Shown: positions 1 through 6,953 of the stretch, piece by piece
Position numbering within the stretch: the first letter of the stretch is position 1
Layout: each line of letters starts with the position of its first letter
Source: Fidelibacterota bacterium UBA2125
Lineage (GTDB): Bacteria > Fidelibacterota > Marinisomatia > Marinisomatales > S15-B10
Assembly (NCBI GenBank): GCA_002329125.1
Contig: DCXX01000144.1
Span: 1-11,643 of the forward strand
DNA length: 11,643 bases
Direction of reading: 5' to 3'
The notes under the pieces: generated by a model
Seen by the model: only the letters and a program-made list of their open reading frames with translations
The model's database searches: none
What the model was told of the DNA's origin: nothing
Position numbers and translations under genes: made by a program

Positions 1-663
1 GTCCCTGGTGGCTGCGTCTTCCACTGCTTCAGAGATAGCAATGCCAAGGCTTCCTGGTGTATCAGGAGTCTTTTCAAGGACTGTCCTTCCGGCATTGGTA
101 TCCGTAGAGGGACTAGCAACAATTTCAGCGCCAAATGTTTCCATAAAAGCTTTCCGATATGGTTTCTGCTCAAAACTGATGCGTACCATATAAACCTTAC
201 ATTCAAGGCCGAACATCTGGGCGGCATAAGCAAGCGAGCTGCCCCATTGGCCGGCTCCGGTCTCCGTCGACAGCCGTTTTACCCCTTCTTCCTTATTATA
301 AAAGGCTTGAGCAACAGCAGTGTTTGGCTTATGACTTCCCGGTGGACTTACACCTTCATATTTATAATAGATTTTTGCAGGTGTATTAAGCGCTTTTTCC
401 AAACCGGTTGCCCGAATCAAGGGCGAAGGTCTCCAGATCTGTAAAGCTTCCAATACCGGTTCAGGGATATCAACGAATCTGTCCTGACAGACTTCTTGCA
501 TTATTAATCCCATGGGGAAAAGTGGAGCCAAATCATCGGGGCCAATAGGCTGGCCCGTTCCGGGATGCAGAATGGGTGGCGGTTGGTTTGGCATGTCGGC
601 GGCAATATTGTACCATTGTTTTGGAATGTCCTGTTCAGATAATGTGATTTTCTTTTGATTCAT
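1..663 (-). CDS. trpB2: TrpB2-type tryptophan synthase beta chain, N-terminal half (runs off left edge)
   Basis: PLP enzyme of the TrpB-like family that normally joins indole and serine to give tryptophan. I translated the minus strand from ATG at 663-661; 221 codons are present and the frame is open to base 1. The family has about 430-450 residues, so roughly the second half is missing. Visible features are the substrate-entry segment WRPSPL (residues 77-82), the cofactor-binding lysine K112 in GSHKPNTA, and the ETGAGQWG loop (134-141). The N-terminal extension with PNQPPPILHPGTGQPIGPDDL and the SPPGSHKPN wording are typical of the TrpB2 subfamily rather than the TrpA-partnered TrpB1. The start is supported by an AAAGGAGA ribosome-binding site (minus strand, bases 675-668). 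No trpA or other trp gene is visible. It faces away from the aromatic-degradation genes, so a link is not shown. Family is secure; physiological role is inferred. Confidence 0.93.
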   Translation of the reverse strand, partial: MNQKKITLSEQDIPKQWYNIAADMPNQPPPILHPGTGQPIGPDDLAPLFPMGLIMQEVCQDRFVDIPEPVLEALQIWRPSPLIRATGLEKALNTPAKIYYKYEGVSPPGSHKPNTAVAQAFYNKEEGVKRLSTETGAGQWGSSLAYAAQMFGLECKVYMVRISFEQKPYRKAFMETFGAEIVASPSTDTNAGRTVLEKTPDTPGSLGIAISEAVEDAATRD

Positions 664-905
664 TTGATCTCCTTTCAATAGAAATTGAGATGGTTTCCCA
701 CTGAACAAATAGCGAAAAAACCCCACAATACGAGCAATAAAATCGCCCACCTATGTTAAATAGAATATCAGGACATGGAGGTACAATAATCAAGCTTTTT
801 CTTTATTAACCTTTATCAATATGCTTTATATTTTTGAGTTTCAATTCTGGAAATTCAGGCTATGCTCAAAAGAACTATTAATACCTAAAAGAACACTAAA
901 CCTAA
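664..905. promoter_or_regulatory. AT-rich divergent intergenic region, probable promoters for both flanking genes
   Basis: This 242-bp gap separates two divergently oriented genes and holds no convincing ORF or RNA gene. On the minus strand a possible promoter for the TrpB2 gene is TTTCCA (853-848), a 17-bp spacer and TATAAA (830-825). On the plus strand a weaker pair is TTAACC (806-811), 17 bp, TATTTT (829-834). The sequence is AT-rich enough for such matches to arise by chance, so both are tentative. The plus-strand gene has no clear Shine-Dalgarno sequence before its ATG at 906. Confidence 0.35.
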
Positions 906-1919
906 ATGACTAAGAATAATATTGAACCTGTAAGATTAATGGCTAATGAAAACCCCTTTGGCCCTTCACCCAAGGCTTTGGCGGCAATCAATGAACAAAG
1001 TCAAAATGTTCACTGTTATCCAGACTGGGTACCACAAACATTAAAAGAAAAACTTGCTGCAAAAAATCAAGTTCCTCTAAAAAATATTATGGTTTCCGCC
1101 GGCTCATATGAACTTATTAATCTTATTTCACGGTTCTTGGTGAACCGGGATGAAGAGATACTCACCTTTGATAATACATTTATCGCCTACAGTCTTAGTG
1201 CAAAACGTAATGGCAGAAAATGCGTAATTGCGCATATGTCCGGCCCCGATTGCAATCTGGAAAATTTAATTTCTCTGTGTACAAATAAAACAAGGGTGAT
1301 ATTCTTTGCCAACCCGAATAACCCAACTGGTACCATTGTCACTCATGATTCATTAAGGAATCTTTTGGAAACTGTACCAGATAATGTATTAGTAGTTGTA
1401 GATGAAGCATACTGCGAATATGTCACCGATGAATCGTATCCCGATTCCCGGCAACTACAAAAAGATTTCTCTAACCTAATTATTCTCCGCACCTTTTCTA
1501 AGATTTATGGTTTGGCGGGTCTCCGGATTGGGTATGGAATTGCGAGTGAGAAACTCGTTAAAATACTCGCAAAAAATCAAATCCTGCGCTCTATTAACTT
1601 ATTGGGTGAAAAAGCAGCTGAAGCTGCGTTAGATGATGTTGAATATATTAACCATTCTGCAAGTCATAATTCCAAGGAAAGAGCTTATTTATTTAATGAA
1701 TTAAAGCAGCTTGGATTTGTTGTGAATGAGTCTCAAGCCAATTTCCAATATTTGCCTTTTCCGGATAATGAGCAGAAAAATAATGTATATGAGACTTTAG
1801 ATAAAGATGGGTTAAAGGTTTGTGATTTGGAAATATTTGGCCATGAAAAATCCCTCCGTATCACTATTGGTCAAAGTGAGACAAACCAACGTATCATTGA
1901 CTGTCTTAGTCGAATATAG
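906..1919 (+). CDS. HisC-like class I/II PLP aminotransferase (histidinol-phosphate aminotransferase family)
   Basis: Fold-type I aminotransferase that would move an amino group from glutamate to a 2-oxo acid or phosphorylated ketone. Seen in the 337-residue product: N-terminal LMANENPFGPSPKA (11-24), the NPNNPTG turn (137-143), DEAY (166-169) that holds the PLP pyridine nitrogen, the Schiff-base lysine K199 in TFSKIYGLAGLR, phosphate-binding R207, and a carboxylate-binding arginine candidate R318 in SLRITIGQSETN. These match HisC best. The protein is short at the N-terminus: only 10 residues precede the LMANENP segment, whereas HisC usually has about 25-35 there. An in-frame TAA directly before the ATG rules out a longer start. 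There is no clear ribosome-binding site. No other his gene is nearby, so histidine synthesis is not supported by context; an aromatic or CobD-like aminotransferase is possible. Confidence 0.85.
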   Translation: MTKNNIEPVRLMANENPFGPSPKALAAINEQSQNVHCYPDWVPQTLKEKLAAKNQVPLKNIMVSAGSYELINLISRFLVNRDEEILTFDNTFIAYSLSAKRNGRKCVIAHMSGPDCNLENLISLCTNKTRVIFFANPNNPTGTIVTHDSLRNLLETVPDNVLVVVDEAYCEYVTDESYPDSRQLQKDFSNLIILRTFSKIYGLAGLRIGYGIASEKLVKILAKNQILRSINLLGEKAAEAALDDVEYINHSASHNSKERAYLFNELKQLGFVVNESQANFQYLPFPDNEQKNNVYETLDKDGLKVCDLEIFGHEKSLRITIGQSETNQRIIDCLSRI

Positions 1920-1973
1920 TAAATAAACTCTCTTATTTTCTTCTCTCTTTATTCCCAAAACCATATAGTTCGC

Positions 1974-2002
1974 TTGCAAATAGTTCGTATCTGAACTATA
2001 TT
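1974..2002 (+). promoter_or_regulatory. Sigma70-type promoter for the MarR-family gene
   Basis: A -35 element TTGCAA (1974-1979) is followed by exactly 17 bp and a -10 element TATATT (1997-2002). This would start transcription near 2009 and give a leader of about 43 bases before the ATG at 2052. It is the best-spaced promoter I found in the window. The downstream genes up to 8172 could be served by read-through, since no terminator is visible between them. Confidence 0.55.
1980..1999. promoter_or_regulatory. Probable MarR-type operator (inverted repeat within the promoter spacer)
   Basis: A perfect inverted repeat, ATAGTTC-N6-GAACTAT, 20 bp in all, fills the spacer between the proposed -35 and -10 boxes and overlaps the -10. 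Size and position are as expected for an operator of a dimeric winged-helix repressor, and the next gene encodes a MarR protein, so autoregulation is likely. A third half-site, ATAGTTC at 1965-1971, lies 15 bp upstream in direct orientation. The extended half-site ATATAGTTC (1963-1971) is also perfectly complementary to GAACTATAT (1993-2001). Binding is inferred. Confidence 0.55.
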
Positions 2003-2051
2003 TGGGCTGCTGTGATTTAAAATAACGGCAAGAGCAGTCTAGGAGCATATT

Positions 2052-2498
2052 ATGGCAGAGAATCATGTCTTTACAGAAATTGAAAAAAGGACTGGATTCC
2101 TAGTCTATAGAACCGCTCGCGGCATGAAAAAAATGCTCGATTTTGAACTGAATAAATATAGTGTATCGTCATCCCAATACACTGTCCTCAACACCCTCAT
2201 GGAGGATGATGGATTATCACTGAGCGAAATTGGAAAAAGGGTCTCCATCGATAAACCGGCCGTTACCGGCATTGCCGACCGTATGGAGAAAGATGGTCTG
2301 GTGGAAAGGCGGCGGACGTCTCAGGACAGAAGAGTCATTCAACTATTTATGACGGAGAAAGGGAGAGCGCTGGCTGAAAAGACTGAAGGGATTGCAACTC
2401 AGATTGATCAGAAGCTTGTAAATGTTTTGACGCCTGCTGAAGTGTCCCAGTTTCGCCACATGTTGAATCGTATTTGGGAAAATGCCAATGGTCGCTGA
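2052..2498 (+). CDS. MarR-family winged-helix transcriptional regulator
   Basis: A 148-residue DNA-binding regulator of standard MarR length. The dimerisation helices flank a winged helix-turn-helix: helix region about 55-82 (LSLSEIGKRVSIDKPAVTG, then IADRMEKDGL), and a beta wing with the family signature RRTSQDRRVIQLFMT (87-101). The start is supported by AGGAG at 2041-2045, six bases before the ATG. It sits directly upstream of, and in line with, the reductase subunit genes (41-bp gap), and its own promoter carries a palindrome. MarR proteins commonly bind aromatic acids or their CoA thioesters, and BadR, which regulates benzoyl-CoA reductase genes in Rhodopseudomonas palustris, is one, so a pathway-specific sensor is the natural inference. 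Whether it represses or activates cannot be told from the sequence. Confidence 0.92.
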   Translation: MAENHVFTEIEKRTGFLVYRTARGMKKMLDFELNKYSVSSSQYTVLNTLMEDDGLSLSEIGKRVSIDKPAVTGIADRMEKDGLVERRRTSQDRRVIQLFMTEKGRALAEKTEGIATQIDQKLVNVLTPAEVSQFRHMLNRIWENANGR

Positions 2499-2539
2499 AA
2501 ACACTCAGCATCCGGATTGATAATCAAAGGATACAATAT

Positions 2540-3706
2540 ATGACTGTAAAAACAATGGAGGAATGGAGTGGGAAACCACTGGATGAGATTCTGTGGCTTT
2601 GCCAGGAAACGATGGAAGATATTGAAGTAATGACCGTTAAACGCTGGCGGGAGGCGGGTGGCAAGGTACTGGGGCATTTTCAGGTTTACTTTCCTGAAGA
2701 AATTGCTCATGCGGCAGGAATGCTACCCATGAAAATGTTTGGTGCATCCGTGGAGACTCGAAATGCAGACAGCCGCTTCGGATCTTTTCTTTGTTCAATT
2801 CTGAAAACTAACCTTGAACAGGTTCTTTCCGGTAGGGTTGAACTGGATATGTTTGTTACCCATCCCATTTGTGATGCAGCCAGGAACCTAGCGCCTATTT
2901 GGGGGCGCAATTATGATTATCCCTGCCAGATCCTTTATTTACCACAAAATCCGAATTCCAGCCATTCCGTACAATATTTAAAAGAGGAATTTGAAAGAAT
3001 TCAGGGTGTAATTGAAAAAGTTGCAGGAAAGAAAATTATCGATGATGATTTACGGAATTCCATCGCTGTCTATAATAAGAATCGTGCTCTGCTCCGGCAA
3101 TTATATAAAATAAAAAAAGAACGACCCTGGCTCATTACCACAAACGAAGCATATGTTCTAATGGCGGTCGGCGGTTTAATTCCAAGGGAGGAGCATAATG
3201 AAATCCTTGAAGAGGTTTTACCCCTTCTTGAGAAAAGGAACGCTCGGAAACAAGACCGAATCCGAGTCGTATTCGAAGGAGGATTCTGTGAACAACCACC
3301 ACTGGACATGTTGAGAACAATAGGTAGGTCCTGCTATGTGGTCGATGATGATCTTTTAATTGGAATGCGGTACATATTGGAGGATATAGAACCAGGGAAC
3401 GATCCGTTAAACGCCATGGCTGAAGCTTATATCAATAAGTCAACCTATAGTCCCGTACAGCACGATCTCCGAAAACCGAAAGAAAAAATGCTGAAAGAAC
3501 GGGTCCAAAATGCCGATGCGGAAGCCGTGATTATTACTGCTGCTAAAATGTGTGAACCGGGCCTGGAAGAACAGGTAACCTATACACAGGAGTTTAACAA
3601 GGACAATACACCTTATTTTATCAGTGAATTTGAAGAAAACATGACCAGTTTTGATCATTTAGAGATTCAACTGGAAACGTTTGTTGAAAATTTAATATTT
3701 GATTGA
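2540..3706 (+). CDS. bcrC: Benzoyl-CoA reductase subunit C-like (BcrC/BzdN), 2-hydroxyacyl-CoA dehydratase family
   Basis: One of two iron-sulfur catalytic-type subunits of a class I benzoyl-CoA reductase, which reduces the aromatic ring of benzoyl-CoA to a dienoyl-CoA with ATP-driven electron transfer. The 388-residue product is close in length to BcrC and BzdN. Typical early block: QVYFPEEIAHAAGMLPMKMFGA (two pieces around residues 48-69). Cysteines C85 (SFLCSILK), C111 (THPICDAARN) and C338 (AAKMCEPG) are the likely ligands of a [4Fe-4S] cluster by analogy with the HgdA/HgdB fold. I chose ATG 2540 because AAAGG (2526-2530) lies 9 bases upstream; an in-frame ATG at 2474 would overlap the MarR gene and add residues unlike the family. 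Eight bases separate it from the next subunit gene. A 2-hydroxyacyl-CoA dehydratase is the alternative, but the downstream had gene favours the reductase. Confidence 0.85.
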   Translation: MTVKTMEEWSGKPLDEILWLCQETMEDIEVMTVKRWREAGGKVLGHFQVYFPEEIAHAAGMLPMKMFGASVETRNADSRFGSFLCSILKTNLEQVLSGRVELDMFVTHPICDAARNLAPIWGRNYDYPCQILYLPQNPNSSHSVQYLKEEFERIQGVIEKVAGKKIIDDDLRNSIAVYNKNRALLRQLYKIKKERPWLITTNEAYVLMAVGGLIPREEHNEILEEVLPLLEKRNARKQDRIRVVFEGGFCEQPPLDMLRTIGRSCYVVDDDLLIGMRYILEDIEPGNDPLNAMAEAYINKSTYSPVQHDLRKPKEKMLKERVQNADAEAVIITAAKMCEPGLEEQVTYTQEFNKDNTPYFISEFEENMTSFDHLEIQLETFVENLIFD

Positions 3707-3714
3707 GGTAAAAT

Positions 3715-5013
3715 ATGAATAAAGTGAAATCAAAGGAAATTGTAGGTCGAGGTACCCGGGAAGGAGCCGCCTTGTTCAGGGATTGGTTCCAGGATTTGAC
3801 ACAGAAAGCAAAAAAAGACGAAACGGCAGCATATGTTTTTGTCATGGGCAGTCTTGCAGAGATACTCCGGGTATTTGATCTGCCTATGGTGTTCCCGGAA
3901 ATTAATTCTCTACAGACTGCTGTTCGCCATGTAGCGGACGACTTTCTGAATACAGCAGAGGATTATGGATATTCTCCGGATATTTGCGGATACGTTAAAG
4001 CGGATTTTGCAATGCAAATGCAAAATGGGGATCACCCCATGGGCCGCATACCCAAACCGGGAATCGCCGTACTGACCAATGCCTGTAATACATATTTCAA
4101 ATGGGCTGAAATATGGGAGCGGGTCCATGAAATTCCCATAGTTTCAATAGACGTGCCAGCAACGCGTGAAGCGGGGACAAGGACCTGGCCGGGAGATGAA
4201 CAATTTGAGCGAGAAAAGAAATATGTAAAAGTTCAAATACAGGAGCTTATCGAAATTTGTGAAAAAATGACCGGGAAAAAATTCGATATTGATCGCCTGC
4301 GAGAAGTGATGGGGCATGCCAATACTATGAGCCGCGGATGGAAACGGGTATTGGAATTGAACCAAAGCAGGCCATCCCTTTTTAACGCATTGACTGACGG
4401 TACAGTTTATTTAGGTATGTCAAACGTATTCAGGGGAACACCGGAAGGAGCCAGATTTTTTGACAGGTTGGTGGAAGAAATGGAATATATGTCCGCCAAT
4501 AGTATAGGGACACTTACGGATGAAAAATACCGCCTGAGTTTCATCGGGGTCCCCTGTTATCCTATTTTTCGCAGATTCAATGAAATGTTTACGGAATGGG
4601 GCGGTTCGTTTGTCATGTCCACTTACCTTTGGTTTGCTGCAGGCGGCACAAATCTGGGAGTGCAATACAATCTGGACAATCCCATGGATTCTCTGGCTGA
4701 AGGTGTCCTCATCAGCGTTCGTGATGCAATGGATTCCATGTTCCACCCCGAACTGACGGTTCTTGAGCAAACAAATGAATTTAGTATCGATGGTGTGGTG
4801 TATCATCCAATCAAGAGTTGCAGAACAACTTCAGCCGGTATGGCTGACAACAGGCGCGCATTAATGGAAAACAGCGATCTGCCAAGCCTGTTTATCGAGT
4901 CAGACATGATGGATTCAAGAGTGGTAGCAGAGGCACAAATGAAAAACCGTATTGATGCCTTTTTTGAAGGACTGGCGTCACGGAAAGCAAAAGTTGCAAT
5001 AGGAGAAGCATAG
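3715..5013 (+). CDS. bcrB: Benzoyl-CoA reductase subunit B-like (BcrB/BzdO), 2-hydroxyacyl-CoA dehydratase family
   Basis: Second catalytic-type subunit, expected to pair with the product of the preceding gene and bind a [4Fe-4S] cluster near the aryl-CoA site. The 432-residue length fits BcrB. Family blocks include DICGYVKADF (89-98), VLTNACNTYFKWAEIW (119-134), KYRLSFIGVPCYP (271-283) and IKSCRTTSAGM (366-376), ending in IESDMMDSR. Likely cluster ligands are C91, C124 and C369; C281 sits in the GVPCYP loop, where many family members have a hydrophobic or tryptophan-containing turn. The start has TGAGGT (3704-3709), five bases upstream, overlapping the stop of the previous gene, which suggests translational coupling. 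The match to BcrB is clear in pattern but looks distant, so subunit assignment is good while exact substrate (benzoyl-CoA, a substituted benzoyl-CoA or another aryl-CoA) is open. Confidence 0.85.
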   Translation: MNKVKSKEIVGRGTREGAALFRDWFQDLTQKAKKDETAAYVFVMGSLAEILRVFDLPMVFPEINSLQTAVRHVADDFLNTAEDYGYSPDICGYVKADFAMQMQNGDHPMGRIPKPGIAVLTNACNTYFKWAEIWERVHEIPIVSIDVPATREAGTRTWPGDEQFEREKKYVKVQIQELIEICEKMTGKKFDIDRLREVMGHANTMSRGWKRVLELNQSRPSLFNALTDGTVYLGMSNVFRGTPEGARFFDRLVEEMEYMSANSIGTLTDEKYRLSFIGVPCYPIFRRFNEMFTEWGGSFVMSTYLWFAAGGTNLGVQYNLDNPMDSLAEGVLISVRDAMDSMFHPELTVLEQTNEFSIDGVVYHPIKSCRTTSAGMADNRRALMENSDLPSLFIESDMMDSRVVAEAQMKNRIDAFFEGLASRKAKVAIGEA

Positions 5014-5014
5014 T

Positions 5015-5824
5015 ATGGCATTAGCGGCGGGAGTGGATGTAGGCTCCACACAAACAAAAGCTGTTATAATCAATGAGGATCTGGAAGTTCTTGGCAGGTC
5101 CTTGATCGATACAGGTGCAAATGTTGTAAAAGCAGCCGAAAAAGCATATCTTGAAGCGCTGACCGAGAGTAAACGGCGGGAAGAAGAGATCGCCTATGTT
5201 ATCGGCACTGGTTACGGTCGTTATAAAGTAACGTTTGGTGATACCCAGGTTACTGAAATCAGCTGTCATGGACGAGGGGCCGTACACATGTTTCCCAAAA
5301 CAAGGACCGTTTTGGATATGGGAGGACAGGATACAAAAGCCATCAGCGTCAGCGAGACAGGAGAGATTGTGGATTTTTGCATGAATGATAAATGTGCCGC
5401 AGGCACAGGCCGATTTTTAGGGGCGGCTTCCACGGCCTTGGATATTCCCTTGAATGAATTGGGCCCAACTGCGCTGAAATCGACAAAACCGGTAAAAATC
5501 AGCACTACATGTACTGTGTTCGCTGAGACGGAAGTTTTATCTTGGCTGGGAAAAGGGAAAAAAATCGAAGATATTCTGCTGGGAGTTCATAAGTCGATTT
5601 CATCCCGTTCTGTTGCCCTGGTCAGGCGGGTGGGTATCAACAAGGATATTACTTTTTCCGGAGGGGTGGCCAAGAATATTGGTATGATAGAAGTTCTAAA
5701 TGAAAACTTTGGTATGAAAGTAAATGTAAGTGATGAATCTCATTATATGGGTGCTTTGGGCGCAGCCCTTTTTGCCATGGATCACATTAAAACCAGCCGT
5801 GTTCCGGCAGGAGGGGTATCATGA
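5015..5824 (+). CDS. bcrA: Benzoyl-CoA reductase ATPase subunit, BcrA/BzdP-like (BadF/BadG/HgdC family)
   Basis: ASKHA-fold ATPase that uses ATP hydrolysis to push a low-potential electron to the catalytic subunits through a [4Fe-4S] cluster shared between two ATPase subunits. Seen in 269 residues: phosphate-1 motif DVGSTQTK (8-15), GTGYGR (64-69), phosphate-2 motif DMGGQDTK (101-108), the cluster cysteines C127 in NDKCAAGTGRF and C166 in STTCTVFAETE, and the adenosine-site stretch FSGGVAKN (214-221). It is much shorter than Thauera BcrA (about 436 residues) and nearer BzdP or a 2-hydroxyglutaryl-CoA dehydratase activator. AGGAGA (5001-5006) lies 8 bases before the ATG. Its last four bases are shared with the next start (ATGA). 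A homodimeric activator is less likely because a second, different ATPase follows immediately. Confidence 0.86.
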   Translation: MALAAGVDVGSTQTKAVIINEDLEVLGRSLIDTGANVVKAAEKAYLEALTESKRREEEIAYVIGTGYGRYKVTFGDTQVTEISCHGRGAVHMFPKTRTVLDMGGQDTKAISVSETGEIVDFCMNDKCAAGTGRFLGAASTALDIPLNELGPTALKSTKPVKISTTCTVFAETEVLSWLGKGKKIEDILLGVHKSISSRSVALVRRVGINKDITFSGGVAKNIGMIEVLNENFGMKVNVSDESHYMGALGAALFAMDHIKTSRVPAGGVS

Positions 5825-6624
5825 GTTATGTTGTTGGTGTTGATGTGGGATCTACCTATACAAAAGTCGTGGTTCTTTCCCCAGAAAAAGAAGTGGTTGG
5901 AAAAGCAATGGTACAAACCGGTTTTAAGTTGGACAAGGCTTCAGAAAAAGCACTCGATCAAGTGCTGAAAGGGGCTGGATTAACCCAAGATGAAATTGGA
6001 TATTCTATTTCAACAGGCTATGGTCGTCATCTGGTTCCGTACAGCGATATCACGGTCACGGATTTAACTGCTACCGCCCGAGGTTCAAATTATTTCTTTC
6101 CCGATACGCGAACGGTGCTGGATATAGGAGGTCAAACCATGAAAGCCAGCCGTTTGGATGAAATGGTAAAGGTAAAATCTTTTCGCCTTAACGATAAATG
6201 TGCTGCCGGAACAGGGGCCTTCCTGGAAAAAACAGCCCGTTATATGGGCTATAAAACAGAAGAAATTGGTCCTTTGGTGCAGACATCAAAAGCAGATGTT
6301 TCAATATCCGGTGTCTGCGCCGTATTTGCAGAATCTGAAGTCATCAACCAGCTGTCTATAGGTTCAGCACCTTCCGACATTATGCATGGCGCCATGTTTT
6401 CACTGGTGAAACGGGCAATCCAGTTATTAAAACGGGTTAAGATGGAATCACAGATCACACTCACCGGTGGGATCATGCGTTTTAAAACAATGGTGGATGT
6501 ATTGACAGAAAATGTAGAAGAAAAAATCAATGTACCGGATGGCGACATGGTTCAATTTACTACTGCACTCGGTGCGGCAACGCTTGCTTTTCAGCGCCTG
6601 GAGAAAATAGGAGCATCTGCATGA
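5821..6624 (+). CDS. bcrD: Benzoyl-CoA reductase ATPase subunit, BcrD/BzdQ-like (BadF/BadG/HgdC family)
   Basis: Second ASKHA-type ATPase, expected to form a heterodimer with the preceding subunit around one bridging [4Fe-4S] cluster. The 267 residues show phosphate-1 DVGSTYTK (8-15), STGYGRH (64-70), C127 in NDKCAAGTGAF, C166 in SGVCAVFAESE and LTGGIMR (214-220). Key positions line up number for number with the upstream paralogue, so the pair arose by duplication. The phosphate-2 motif reads DIGGQTMK (101-108): the acidic residue of the paralogue's GGQD is threonine here, which may make the two ATP sites unequal. The start has a strong AGGAGG (5809-5814), six bases upstream, inside the end of the previous gene, and the stop overlaps the next ATG (ATGA). 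Assignment to D rather than A rests on gene order. Confidence 0.84.
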   Translation: MSYVVGVDVGSTYTKVVVLSPEKEVVGKAMVQTGFKLDKASEKALDQVLKGAGLTQDEIGYSISTGYGRHLVPYSDITVTDLTATARGSNYFFPDTRTVLDIGGQTMKASRLDEMVKVKSFRLNDKCAAGTGAFLEKTARYMGYKTEEIGPLVQTSKADVSISGVCAVFAESEVINQLSIGSAPSDIMHGAMFSLVKRAIQLLKRVKMESQITLTGGIMRFKTMVDVLTENVEEKINVPDGDMVQFTTALGAATLAFQRLEKIGASA

Positions 6625-6953
6625 GTGAACTGTGCGGTATAGCAGTTTCTCCCCGGGATGAGCAGTTAAAAGAAGAGGGCTGGGTAAAACAATTTAGCTG
6701 CGGAGAGCCACGATTGACTGAATCAAAAGAACTATTTGAATCCATGGGCAAGGAAGTCCATTTAGAACAAATGACTAAAGAAGATCAACCTTTGGGATCA
6801 GAATGCGATGCCTGTTTTATTGCCTGCGATGATACGTTGAAAACAATCTGGACACGCACTGCTAAACACAATACTAACATTTACTCTGAAAAAATGTTGA
6901 TGAGTAATAATGGAAAAAATAAAAACGATGGAAAAAATAAAAACAACATTTGA
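6621..6953 (+). CDS. Small cysteine-rich protein of unknown function, coupled to the reductase genes
   Basis: I do not recognise the family. The 110-residue product has five cysteines: C5, C27 and a cluster C62-x2-C65-x3-C69 in ECDACFIACDDTLKTIWTR, which could hold a metal or iron-sulfur centre. The middle part (about 22-50, with GEPRLTESKELFESMGKEVHLE) looks like one small alpha/beta unit. The tail from about residue 95 is Asn/Lys-rich (NNGKNKND, GKNKNNI), probably disordered, and contains a duplicated six-residue unit. There is no signal peptide or membrane segment. Expression is well supported: AGGAG (6609-6613) lies 7 bases before the ATG, the start overlaps the bcrD stop by four bases, and its end overlaps the next gene by 44 bases. 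Position suggests an accessory, assembly or electron-transfer role for one of the neighbouring iron-sulfur proteins; that is inference. Confidence 0.8.
   Translation: MSELCGIAVSPRDEQLKEEGWVKQFSCGEPRLTESKELFESMGKEVHLEQMTKEDQPLGSECDACFIACDDTLKTIWTRTAKHNTNIYSEKMLMSNNGKNKNDGKNKNNI
6910..6945 (+). repeat. 18-bp tandem duplication at a gene overlap (two copies)
   Basis: ATGGAAAAAATAAAAAC plus one variable base occurs twice in tandem (6910-6927 and 6928-6945; the copies differ only in the last base, G versus A). It lies within two overlapping reading frames: in the upstream gene it encodes repeated GKNKN(D/N), in the downstream gene repeated MEKIKT. Because 18 is a multiple of three, neither frame is broken, and the downstream gene gains a second possible start codon. 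Confidence 0.9.

Noticed and set aside
8..444. Two short plus-strand ORFs at the left end (8-193 and 247-444)
   Set aside because: They lie antisense to the TrpB2 coding frame, which is open throughout with recognisable motifs; the short ORFs have no family features.
1954..2006. Long hairpin (CCCAAA...TTTGGG enclosing ATATAGTTC/GAACTATAT) as a terminator for the HisC-like gene
   Set aside because: The loop is long and no T-run follows on the plus strand; the operator/promoter reading explains the same bases better.
1812..2066. Minus-strand ORF across the MarR promoter region
   Set aside because: It covers the HisC-like 3' end and the control region antisense, with no recognisable domain.
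2474..2539. Upstream ATG extension of the bcrC-like gene
   Set aside because: It overlaps the end of the MarR gene, lacks a ribosome-binding site and adds residues unlike the family; ATG 2540 has a well-placed AAAGG.
4420..4806. 128-residue minus-strand ORF inside the bcrB-like gene
   Set aside because: It is a shadow of a strongly supported gene; no motif and no ribosome-binding site.
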